A program made the position numbers and the translations under genes. DNA of 64,000 nt from Escallonia rubra. Taxonomy: Eukaryota > Streptophyta > Magnoliopsida > Escalloniales > Escalloniaceae. Position 1 is the first letter of the stretch. Each line of letters starts with the position of its first letter. The notes below the pieces were generated by a model, which saw only the letters and a program-made list of their open reading frames with translations, did no database searches and had not been told where the DNA came from. Shown one piece after another: positions 1 to 10,300 of the stretch. The stretch is from assembly GCA_033065855.1 (NCBI GenBank), contig JAVXUO010001173.1, positions 248,001 to 312,000 on the forward strand. Reading direction: 5' to 3'.

Positions 1-90
1 CAATAAGTTAGCACAATGACTTAATGCACTAAGATATATCACATATGTTCACATCAACGAACCCAAACTTATTTCGTTGTACTTTACTGC

Positions 91-1123
91 ATGAAGATTG
101 TAAAATTTTGGCTTCGATGCAGCGGCTCAACTATCCAAAACAAGCAAATGTTTAACATCATATGTGAGCATCCTGAGACAGTCGCTAGAACATTAGTTCC
201 ACGGATGAGGGTTGTGAAGGGAAGTGGGAAGGCCATTAATTACTTGACCCCTCCGAGGATTTTACTTGCTTTAGTAACTGCATGGCTACGACGAGGTCGT
301 TGGTTCGATGCCCAGGTAACTCATTCTTTTCCTGGTTTCTTTCATGCCATGCTGTTCCCTTTCTTTTTTGCATATTCTGTCGTCGATAAAATTTTGTTCC
401 GTGAAGGAATCTTATGGGTGTCCGTTAATATAATACTTCCTGTGTCCCTTGAAAAGAGTTCCCTTTGAAATACGTAGATTGGTTTTTGTAAGGTCAGAGA
501 TGTTTTGCCTATAAAGCTGAATAGAAGTTAAAGAAGGATTACTTAACTAGCTTATGTATTTAAACTAGCTATGCTGAGGATCTGTGAAAAAGTCAAAGGG
601 CTCTTCCTTTGAGGGAGTAACGTACGTAGTGACAAAATTGTTCCTCTATTGTTCATGTGATTCGAGAAATTGATCTTTGCTTTGCTAGTTGAAGTCTTGA
701 AGCATGTAGTGACTCTGACTTGCCTTTCAGGGAAGAGCACTATACGCAGCCGAGGCAGACCGACTTCGTAATTGGGCCGAAAGTCGCACTCGGTTCTCGT
801 TTACCGATGCCATGGAGATGTACACCGAGGACACCTGGGTTTCTGTTTTCTCACTTTCTGTAGTTTGTGCTTTCATAATCCTATCGAGTACAGGCAGCAC
901 AATGCCCGGCACCTGAGCTCTTCACGCACAGTTGGAATTACTAGAAAGCATATCAGAAGAAGATGTAAATCCTATGTTCTTTCGAGGAAGCTCTCTTAAT
1001 CCGTTCAGTCACCAAGGCGACGAAAGCTCCTGCACTGTTAGTTTATGGAGCTTCTCCCTGCCTACCTCGAACACTTCCTTTAACCGTCCCGATCACGACT
1101 TACAAGCCTCTTTGATGGTGTAG
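91..1123 (+). CDS. 3' part of an unrecognised spliced gene (three in-phase exons)
   Basis: Three open segments join in phase 0 through consensus splice sites. They are exon a (open from 91 or earlier) ending at 315 before 'gtaact', exon b 731-838, and exon c 932-1123 ending in TAG. Exon b is exactly 36 codons and exon c 63 codons plus stop, so no frame adjustment is needed. The second intron is only 93 bp. The predicted C-terminal part includes 'TPPRILLALVTAWLRR', a basic and hydrophobic stretch, then an Ala/Glu-rich segment with 'AAEADRLRNWAE', and a Ser-rich tail ending 'LQASLMV'. The true start and upstream exons are not visible; the Met at 91 is only the first ATG in the frame and may be intronic. 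I do not recognise the family and assign no function. Confidence 0.45.
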
Positions 1124-1643
1124 ATTTAGCCATTTCATGACTGAGCTTCAGCCGGGCTCTTTGGGTTCTGTAAAGAGCAGAACCCACAAAATTCTTTGTC
1201 CATAAATTGAGCAATCTCTATTTAGATGCTTGTAAACATGTACTGCTTCATGAATCAGCAAAATTAAATCCTCCTTTTGACCTTCATGCTCCAAGTGAAG
1301 AACTAAGTACGTAAGCTGCAGCCTTTAGTAAAAGTTCATGTTACCGCTGATCCGGTAAATCTTAAACTCCATCGAGGAGTAACTCCAGTCCAAAAGCTTC
1401 TCATGCTTCAGGGATCAACTAGTTAAACACAATATGGGTATTACCAGCAAGGAAAGTACAACAAGCGTGATCCCTACGGCAATTTCTAAACTTAGATTGT
1501 CAGCTTCAATCAACTAAAGGAATCTGATACTTCCTTCTATCATAGTGTTAGGGTTAGTTCTAGTACCCCCTTTGTCAAAGATCTATACTATTTTGTTGCT
1601 ATATGATTTAGAAGTGTCGTTGATTGTTTTAAGTGGATTTAGC
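1124..1643. other. gene-free stretch downstream of the left-end gene
   Basis: This should hold the 3' UTR of the gene ending at 1123 and then ordinary AT-rich DNA. I see no coding potential, RNA gene or repeat here. Confidence 0.4.
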
Positions 1644-2636
1644 TGTCTAACACCACGTCATCAGCTTACGTCGTGTAAGACTACCACTAAGAATTTGACA
1701 ACTAGCCATAGTGGGACAACTATTCAGATGGATAGTGAACCTTAACCATAGTTTACATTAAATAAGAAAATCTTAAAAACAAGATCAACATATAAAACCA
1801 TCAATTCTCTTACGAACCCTATCATTTCTTGCTTCTCACCCGCGGCTCACCTCTCTCGTACACATACACGAACACAAAATTCTCCACATGCGGTTGCATT
1901 AACAGCAATTGTTCGAGACATACCAAAATCAATTGTTCAAGATACATGAGCGAAGACTTGATTGTTCCACCTGAATCAAGAAGGATGTAGCTTTCCATGA
2001 TTCATTAACAAGAGTGAAGACTTGCTGTTTCAAGAAAGCTATGGCTTTTCGATGATTCATCACACAGGAGTGAAGATCTTCCACGGACTCAAGATGCTTT
2101 TGAATCATGAATATTAGTATTTAGTCTAAGATGCTTTCTGAGTAGCATGGTGTAGTTCTTGCTAATTGCCATATCATATCCTTCCCATGTAGAAGTGTAA
2201 AACCAGATACTCCCAAGTTCCTGCAGTATCTTTGTATCTTTCTTACGTTGGTGTAATCTACGTCGAAGTTCAACAAAATTGCTCCTCCTCCTCCATAAAC
2301 TGACTTATAGCACACTTTCTGTAGCTTCAATGGACTGAATTAACAGCGTGCAATGTTTATGCCATCTATCACAGCATTCTGATTGGTATGGGTGTGTTGG
2401 AGCATCCTATGTCTGAATGTGAGTGTGATCATTATTCACCCGTCATGTTTGTACACGATTGTCAGGTAATTCAGTTCACAATTAGTGTGAGAAGTTATTT
2501 TCAACTGCACACACGGGTTTGCAAGGGGAAATGCTTCTGAATAAAGAGAAGGAAACCCAGAATTCATACAGTTAAAACAAGGAAATATGTTGTCATTTTC
2601 ACAATTGCAGACATGTCACTTTGGTCTCTCTGATAC

Positions 2637-2692
2637 CAGTCTGCGGTTTAATAGTGTGGTCAATAGGTCACACACTATTAAACCGCAGACTG
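2637..2692. repeat. perfect 22-bp inverted repeat with 12-nt loop
   Basis: Arm 2637-2658 is the exact reverse complement of 2671-2692, separated by 12 nt. The loop and start of the second arm hold 'aataggtcac' (2662-2671), which reappears at 2973-2982 directly after an A-tract. The hairpin therefore sits at the left edge of a possible retro-insertion. Confidence 0.85.
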
Positions 2693-2972
2693 CTTGTCAA
2701 GGAGGCGAGATCACTAGTAGCTTTTGCTTGTCATGCCCGAATAACTGTTTATCAGGACTGGGTTACTGATTTTTGCTGTAATTGATCTTAATCTCCTATT
2801 CTCTCTTTTGCTGTTGTAGGGATGCAAGCCTCTTAGACCTGTTTATTTTGTATTATGGATGGTTTATTTACATGACGACAGCCATAGTCATGACTTATTA
2901 TGTATAGCTGAAATGACTAATCTGTAAACTCTATTTACCTTTCAATGCAATTCTCTTTTCTATCAAAAAAAA
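2672..2972 (+). mobile_element. possible short retro-insertion (LINE-like 3' end with A-tail)
   Basis: The segment ends in 'ctatcaaaaaaaaaa', the same CTATC-A(n) ending as the intact LINE elsewhere in the window. It is bracketed by a 10-bp direct repeat 'aataggtcac' (2662-2671 and 2973-2982). This fits a 5'-truncated retroelement, but no coding motif remains and the identification rests on the tail and repeat only. Confidence 0.35.
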
Positions 2973-3056
2973 AATAGGTCACCACCAAAAAGTTTTACCA
3001 ATGGAGCCAAACCTTCATTGCAGAAGTCATCACAAGTCATGTAAATGACCAACTTG

Positions 3057-3187
3057 TTGGCGGGCTGTTCAAATTCTTTCGTGAAAATTTAAATGTCAAG
3101 TTTCTCTAACCATGGTAAATTTTTTGGCGAGCTGTTCAAATTTTTTTGATAAGTCAAATGTCAAGTTTCTCTAACCATGGTAAACTT
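3057..3187. repeat. two-copy tandem repeat, about 65 bp
   Basis: Copies at about 3057-3121 and 3124-3187 both begin 'ttggcg(g/a)gctgttcaaat' and end 'ctctaaccatggtaaa'. They differ by a few substitutions and small indels in the middle. Confidence 0.75.
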
Positions 3188-3354
3188 TGATTACAGTTTT
3201 TATCCATATGGATATATAGTTGTCCCAACACTGATTGGTTGGCAAATTCTTAGTGGTAGTCTTACGTCATCTAAGCTGATGACGTGGTGTTAGACAACCA
3301 CCGAATATTTTCTTCCATCCTAATACTATACTATAACTTTTCACACACTCGTAG

Positions 3355-3642
3355 ATGGCTAGTATGAGTCTTAACCCATTGTTTAAAAAGGTATATATGG
3401 TCGATCATGAATTTCTAAAGTTCGATATTAGAAACATACCCAAGTTGTGGAAGGACAAAAAAACAAAGTGGTACCAGCATGGATGCGAGGGGCGGGGACA
3501 TACGTTGAGTATGACGAATGTAGATATTATGTTCAATTGGGTCTTACCAATGTTACTTGAGTATGAGCTATGCAACGTATTGAGTAATCTTACCTCTTTC
3601 GACTCTCCACAGTATGTAGCGCGGGATGAAAAGAGATATTAA
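3355..3642 (+). CDS. unrecognised 95-aa ORF
   Basis: An open frame of 95 codons starts at ATG 3355, just outside the inverted-repeat element. It is rich in Lys, Asp and aromatic residues, with 'FKKVYMVDHEFLKFDIR' near the N terminus. I recognise no domain. It could be a chance ORF or a gene relic; length alone is weak support. Confidence 0.2.
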   Translation: MASMSLNPLFKKVYMVDHEFLKFDIRNIPKLWKDKKTKWYQHGCEGRGHTLSMTNVDIMFNWVLPMLLEYELCNVLSNLTSFDSPQYVARDEKRY

Positions 3643-3764
3643 GTTTTCAAGAGATTTTATCAGTGAACTAGTTTACACGCACAATAATATGTGCATTTTG
3701 ACATTTGAGTCGTTGGGCCCGAAAGGCTGAGGAAGATTATAAAGCCTTGCCTTTTGTTATGAGC

Positions 3765-4339
3765 AGAAGAGCCTGGCTTTGCATAACTTGGGTGTTTCCT
3801 TTTGTAGGTACGCTAAAGTTGAACACAGATGGATGTGCCAAAAGCAACCTGCGTGGAGGCTTTGGGGGACTTTTAAGAAACTGGAATGGAGAATGGATGG
3901 AAGGCTACTATGGTTTTCTCCACACTTCAGATGCTCTTGAGGCAGAGCTACATGGAATTGTAAAAGGTCTGCAGCTGATCAAGAAGCGAGGTCTTACCAA
4001 TACCATCATTGAGACAGATTCCAAAACTGCCATGGATTTGATAAGCGGCCAAGACAATTTGTTGCACCCTTTGAGCAATCTTGTTAGGGATGCTAAAGCC
4101 CTAATTAGAGTTACTAAGTCTAATGTTGTTCATGTGTTTAGGGAAGGCAATTTTTGTGCCGATAAACTTGCTAATTGTGGAGAACAGCAGAGGGAGTCTT
4201 TTGTGTATCTCATGCAACCACCGGAGGTGGTCCTCCCTCTCCTAGCTAACGATGTAGCTCGAGTTGCCCACTTTAGGGGCTGATTTGGTTTATGTATTAT
4301 TTCTGTTTTACCAAAAAAAAAAGAAGAGCCTGGCTTTGC
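3765..4339 (+). mobile_element. 5'-truncated LINE with perfect 18-bp target-site duplication
   Basis: The 18-bp sequence 'agaagagcctggctttgc' occurs at 3765-3782 and again at 4322-4339. Between them lies a plus-strand fragment (3783-4321) that encodes the RNase H end of a LINE, then a 29-nt 3' UTR and an A-tail of about nine. Long target duplications, 5' truncation and an A-tail are the signature of target-primed reverse transcription. The exact duplication suggests a fairly young insertion. Confidence 0.85.
3783..4283 (+). pseudogene. LINE RNase H domain (RVT_3 type), 5'-truncated
   Basis: The frame carries the plant LINE-type RNase H pattern: 'LKLNTDGC' (first Asp) near the start, 'ALEAELHGIVKGL' (catalytic Glu), 'IIETDSKTAMD' (second Asp) and 'HVFREGNFCADKLAN' near the end. 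The stop is TGA 4281-4283. In an intact element this domain is the C terminus of ORF2 and degrades RNA in RNA:DNA hybrids. Here it is cut off from endonuclease and reverse transcriptase by 5' truncation, so it cannot act alone. The open frame runs leftward into host sequence across the target duplication, so its upstream ATG (3705) is not the real start. Confidence 0.85.
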
Positions 4340-4883
4340 TTGATGATTGTGAAGATGTATCAACCGGCCCAAGTCCATTTCATGAGATCTAGCCCATGCA
4401 AATGGACCACTTGATTGTTTATTCACTGTTATTTCAAAATAACAATTGTCGCGTTATTTGAAAAGCAGTTTCTGGATTAACAGTAAAATCATTATCACAA
4501 GTAATTCGTATAGACCAACAAACATATATGTAGAAATGTATTTGTCATTTATTTTCCTTTGTTGCATTGTTTTAAGAGTGCGTTGTTCGCTTTAACATAG
4601 GGGAAAATTTCTAAAACATCTCTAACAGAGAGAGAAATAGTCAATTGTAAAAGAACTTATTGTTCACCACACGAATCTATCTGATATAGAAGGAAAGAAC
4701 TCACATCAGCATCTCAATTTCAATTTAAACATGGATTTGATTCACACTCCATATTCTGAGAAATATTTATAATCTTCAAAAAGAGGGAACGAGTTGTCGT
4801 CTGAGTAAATGAGTTGAGAAAGGGCAGATTGATACTGTATTAATTTTTTCCATATGTGGAATAAGTGCTTGAACTCTGAGATT
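4340..4883. other. gene-free stretch including the start of duplicated unit A
   Basis: The first part is AT-rich unique sequence. From about 4605 it is homologous to about 36,160 onward, sharing 'catctctaaca', 'gtcaatt' and 'aaagaacttattgt' in order. That marks the left limit of the segmental duplication. No coding signal is visible. Confidence 0.5.
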
Positions 4884-5187
4884 CTGTTTGACAACATTTT
4901 TTTTTTCAGTTTTCAAAAAAAAGAAAATAAAATAAAGAGCAGTTTAATTTTTATTTTTTTACAAAAACAAGTGAGAGTTTGATAACCGGAGGTGGTCGCC
5001 GCCGCCGGTGGTGGTCTAGAAAAAAAAAACCAAAACAGAAAAATCGAAACTCATTTTTTGAATTTTTAAAACAGATTTGATTTAAAAACTGGTTTTTTAA
5101 ACTAAACTGAAGAAAAAAAAATAGTTACCAAACGCAACTTTTTTTTCCAGTTTTCAAAACTGAAAAAAAAAACTTTGTCAAACAGGG
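4884..5187. mobile_element. MITE with TIR CTGTTTGAC, unit A only
   Basis: The ends are 'ctgtttgac' and 'gtcaaacag', and the interior is A/T-homopolymer rich with a central GC block 'ccggaggtggtcgccgcc'. Unit B lacks it: there 'gaactctgaatttgcc' is uninterrupted near 36,420. Relatives sit at 46,434, 47,641, 53,200 (partial) and 62,472. The 62,472 copy has a TTA duplication suggesting PIF/Harbinger. Confidence 0.75.
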
Positions 5188-7347
5188 TCTGAATTTGCCG
5201 CTCGGAATGAAACGTATTTGCAGGCCGCATGCTATAAACATGTCAGATGGTTTGATTGGTTCAAATACAGTCTTGAATGGACTCATTCTCTTCTTGTGTT
5301 CCTCTTGAATGCAGATTTAGGAGGAGGGTCAGTTGTAAGTTTGTCCTAAGAGGATCAAACACAATTACACCACCCATTTTGGCAGTCAATATAGTTTGTT
5401 TTAGAGAGGGCAGAAAGCTTGTACACAAAAATGAAAACTTTGTGTGGCTTAGGAAACTCTCCCAACTACAATACAATGAGAAGGAAAAAGGTGGTGGCTT
5501 TTGTCGTAGTAGTGTACCGAACATCTCAAAAGGTAATTCTTTTTTCAAGGCAAACCATTTGCGTCTGGTCTAAAAGATTGACAAGCAGTTGTATACTTGC
5601 GCCTTGGCATGACGACACTTGAACTGAGAACACTTGTTGTCGGGGCTGGAATTGAACCGGACTTCTCGTGAACAAGCTCATTATCTTTTATTAAACAAGC
5701 GAACTGAGCTTTGAACAAAAGAATATGAACAATAAAAAATTATTCATGAACAAACTCGTGAACAACTTGTAGATTCGTAAGCCCTTATTTCGTAAGCCCA
5801 ATCCAGGACCAAACCTAAACCTAAATATCCAAAAACACCCTTTTCAGGCATTTTCTCGATCAGCAATAAAAACTCCTTTTTGTTTTTGTAAAATTGAATT
5901 GACCTTCTTAATTTTTTATTTGGATTCATTCTTACGAAAAGGATTTCCTTTGACAAAAACTCCTTTACCGTCAAGAACTCCTTTACAAACACGGGTAAGG
6001 ATTTCCTTTTTTGGATGTCCTTAATTTAACTTCTTGTCAACTCCTTTTATTCGTGTTTTACCCTTTTTAGGCATTTTGCTCGTGTTCGTGTAAACTTTGC
6101 GCAAGTTAAAAAGTCAAGTACTCGTTTATTTGCAGCCCTATCAGCTCTGAATGCACCACCCTTAATCTCGCGTATACTCCAATCAAAACCATAAACGAGT
6201 CAAAAGACAAAAGATCTGCAGGAACAAAATAAAAACAATGGCATTATTTTAGGCGTCCACTCCTGGAAAATTTATGTACTACAAAGTTAGCACAAAGTAC
6301 AAAAAAAAAGAGTTTTTGTAGCGATATGTGCCTCTAAAATTTCATTTTCCTTTCTCATTCCCATTTGTTTAATGGGCAGGTTGATTGGAGGGGATCCCGG
6401 GGCAGCAGACCAATGAACATTTGCCTTTTAGTCAGTCAAAGACAGACACAACCGAATGTCATGCCACTAATTGTGAGAGCAAATTAAGTAATATGAGGCC
6501 CATGTGAGCTCCTTTTGGCACCTTTCACCAAATTATTCCATCTCTTTCACACTTCAAAAACTTAATAAATATTTGCTTCCAACTACTCAACCGAATCTTA
6601 TCTAACAATGACAGATAAAGGAAGTCTTTTTTTTTGTAACATAGACATAAATTTAGGGATATAAAATTGGGGGAAAAAAGTACTTTTTGATTTTTAAAAG
6701 TAAATACTTGACTAAATCATAATCCACTCTCGAAAAATATCTTTCATCTATTTTAAGTAGAATGATCGAGTTAAAAGCTGTGAAAAGTGTTTCGATTAAG
6801 AAGTGCCGAAAGTAGGTCTAGTGTGACGAAATGATCAAACGTTGTATTAAGATTTAAAGGTGGCACTTAATGTCTATTTACGTGCGAGGATAGTTTGATA
6901 ATTCTTTTGAGGCAAACTTGCTTAAACCGATTAAATAAGACTTCAAGAAAACGAGAAATCTGAATTTATTTAGTTTTGAACATCCTGAAGCAAAACCAGA
7001 ACCTGTTTATGATCGATTCTTGAAATCATATTTTATATTAAATTATAACAATTTCTCAAAATTAGCTTTTAGTTATTTTTAGCAAAATTATGTTTAAAGT
7101 TATGAATGGTGGTTGAATAAAGTGTAGTAAAATTGGTTTTAATATGGCAAAAATGACAAAGAAGTTTACTGTTTCTGTAAACAATGTGAAAAGGTACTTG
7201 TAATTAGACATTTTGGAAATTAATCCATACCCGAAAGCTAAAGGTGGATTATAGTTTAATCACCTTTTCATATTCAAGTTTGACCTCATTAACTACAAAT
7301 ATCTTTATAATATATTTAATCATATTTGATCATTCCATGATCAATCC
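5188..7347. other. gene-free unit A DNA
   Basis: Noncoding by inspection. 5210-5460 and 6360-7347 match unit B at 36,420-36,680 and 43,435-45,060. The part between about 5470 and 6165 has no counterpart in B, where the copia element and an apparent deletion lie. Short ORFs in this stretch are not conserved between the two units. Confidence 0.5.
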
Positions 7348-7364
7348 TAAAGAGGTTCTTAATC
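7348..7364. repeat. LINE target-site duplication, left copy
   Basis: The 17-bp sequence 'taaagaggttcttaatc' is identical to 13,472-13,488 and flanks the LINE. Unit B has the single-copy version 'taaataggttcttaatc' at about 45,060-45,076. Confidence 0.95.
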
Positions 7365-7395
7365 TTTTTTTTTTTGATAGGGAAACGATTTTATT

Positions 7396-10300
7396 TCAAA
7401 AGTTTTGGGGTACATCATCTTGGATGGCAGACTTTACAAATTCCGGCGCCTCTTCCATCCATACACAATAATTATCAAGAGTTCTAGCATACTGTGCCAA
7501 TTTGTGGGCTACTCTATTTCCTGTTCTCCTGACAAGGCTAAAATCACTTCGATGGAAATTCTTGCACATCTCTTTAGCTTCTTCAATCACATTGCCTATT
7601 TCTGATAAGTTCTCGCCTTCATGCCGAAGTGCTGAAATAACATTTGCTGCATCGCCTTCAATGGTTACGTCCCTAAACCCACATTCGAGTCCAAAAAACA
7701 CTGCTTCAGAAGCTGCCAGTGCCTCTGCATTTTCTGGTGTCAGTGAACCCGTTATTTTCTTCGACAAACCTGCATAAAAATTACCTTTGTTACCTCGAAC
7801 CACTACTCCAACACCAATTGCGCATTCCCTTGTAAACAGTGCTGCATCAAAATTAATCTTGTAACGATTCTCCAGAGGAGTCTGCCAGTTAATAGGTGTC
7901 ATGAGACTTGGGTACGGAACCTTGATTTGTGCATTTTTGTATTGCCGCAGCAGATCAGTGGTGGAGGAATACAGGTCTAAAGCATCATGTTGTGCTCCTG
8001 CAAATAAACACACATTCCTATTATTCCAAAGACCCCAACAAAGCGTCACAAATACCTCAAATTCTTCCGTATCTACCCTCTCCCTTACATCCTTCCACCA
8101 CCAAAGTATACTGTCACATCCCGGTACTTCTTTATAGAGATTAAAAGAACACAGAGCCCAAACTTTCCTGGCAAAACTGCACTGACGAAGAACATGATAC
8201 AATGATTCCCCTTCCAGTCCGCATACTGCACACATGTTGGTTACTTTCAGCCTTTTGCTTATAAGTCGGTTACCTGTCGGAAGAATGTCTGAACAAGCCC
8301 GCCAACAAAATATTTTGATCTTATTGGGTATATTTAGTGACCAAATAAACTTCCATTTTGTACTATCCTCTTTGCTGGTACCTACACCCCATTTATCTTC
8401 CTTATATAGCAATCCTCTTTCCATGACAAGACGATATGCACTACGCACTGAGAACACACCTTGTTTCGAAAAATGCCAAACCAATCTGTCCTCCCTCAAA
8501 GATCTGCCAAGTGGTATACCCAATATCATTTTAGCTTCATTCGGCCAAAAAATGTGATAGATAAGATTAACCTTCCATGTCTTCCTTCGATAATCAATGA
8601 GTTCTGAGACATAAGCCGTGGATGGTAAGTCTTTTTGTGGTGATTGAACTTTGAAGGTGTACAACTGTGGTAACCATCTATCTTGCCATATCTTGATTTT
8701 TTCTCCGTTGCCGACTCTCCATCTCGTCCCTGCTTCAATGACATTTCTCGAATCTAGAATACTCCTCCAAGTGTAAGAAGGCCGATTCCCTAATTGTGCT
8801 TTGAATATATCTCCATCTTGAAAGTATTTAGAGCTTAGTATACGAAAAAGGAGAGAGTCTTTATTGTTCACTAGACGCCATACCTGTTTAGAAAGTAGCG
8901 CTAGATTGAAAGCCCGCAATTTCCTGAAACCCATGCCTCCTTGATCCTTCCTTCTGCACAATCTATCCCAGCTCATCCAATGCAACTTCTTTTTATTATC
9001 ATGAGAACCCCACCAAAAACTAGCCATCATAGCTTCTAGCTCTTCACATAATTGCGTTGGAAGTTTAAAACATCCCATGGCATACGTAGGAATGGCCTGG
9101 ATCACTGATTTCAACAAGACTTCTTTCCGAGCCTTAGAGAGGAACTTGGATGACCAACCTTGTAATCTGTTCCATATTCTCTCACGTATACTGCTAAAAA
9201 TTTCTTTCTTGGATTTTCCAACAACCGAGGGTAATCCTAAATATTTGTCATGTGCAGCAGCTACTGGAACACCCATTAATTGACGTAGTTCCTCCCGTAT
9301 AGGCTCTGGAGTGTTTTTACTAAAAACCATAGCAGATTTTTGGAGATTAATTTTCTGCCCAGAAGCAACCTCATACCTCCTTAATATATCCTTTATAGCG
9401 CAAATCTCTTCCTTTGTGGCAGTGAAAAAGAGAAGGCTATCATCGGCGAAAAGGAGGTGAGAGATCTTGGGACTGTTCCTTCCTACTGCCACCCCTCTAA
9501 TACTCCCTTTAGACTCCGCTTCTTTAATCATTGATGTGAAGCCTTCTGCACAAATCAAAAAAAGATAAGGAGACAAAGGATCTCCTTGTCGGAGACCCCG
9601 CTGAGGAAAGAAATACCCAAACTGTTCGCCATTTAAAATGACTGAATAGGACACTGTTTTTACAATTCTCATAACAGTCGAAATCCACCTAGGACAAAAC
9701 CCCATCTTTGCCATCATACCTTCAATAAACGGCCATTCTACTCGATCGTAAGCTTTGCTCATATCGAGTTTTAATGCAATATGGCCTTGTTTACCCCAGG
9801 ATTTACATTTTAGAAAATGATTCACTTCATAAGCCACTAATACATTATCAGTGATTAAACGCCCTGGGATAAAAGCACTTTGAGTCTCAGAAATGCATTT
9901 AGGAAGAAGGGTCTTAAGACGATTTGCTAACATTTTGGAAGCAATTTTGACGATCACATTACAAAGACTGATGGGCCTAAACTGGGAAATTTCCTCCGGA
10001 TTATGACACTTGGGAATGAGAACTATATGGGTATAATTGAGTTTAGGAGAAAATGAGCCTGTGTTAAAAAAAGTGAGCACAGCTGCAGAGATATCACTAC
10101 CAACAATATGCCAAAATTTTTGAAAAAACATCGCAGGCATTCCATCTGGGCCAGGAGATTTCATGGGATACATTGAAAATAAAGCTGTGTGTACCTCATC
10201 TATAGAATATGGCTGAGTGAGATAAGCATTATCCATTTGTGAGATAGTCTCCGGCACTGTGTTCAATACTTCTTGCAGTGCGTCTTCCGATGGATCAGAT

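Larger units (their letters stand above)
1644..3296. mobile_element. about 1.65 kb element with diverged terminal inverted repeats
   Basis: The stretch from 1644 to about 1734 is the inverted counterpart of about 3205-3296. Both ends share 'tgtctaacaccacgtcatca', then 'agactaccactaagaattt' and 'gggacaacta' in the same order reading inward. This gives inverted repeats of roughly 90 bp with several mismatches and a small indel. The interior has no transposase ORF, so it would be non-autonomous. I could not find a convincing target-site duplication, so the superfamily is open; long inverted repeats suggest a MULE-like element. Repeated motifs such as 'gagtgaagacttg' and 'gattcat' occur at 1960-2060. 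Confidence 0.5.

Noticed and set aside
5640..5700. 'ggctggaattgaaccgg' considered as a SINE or tRNA B box
   Set aside because: No A box, tail or flanking repeat was found nearby.
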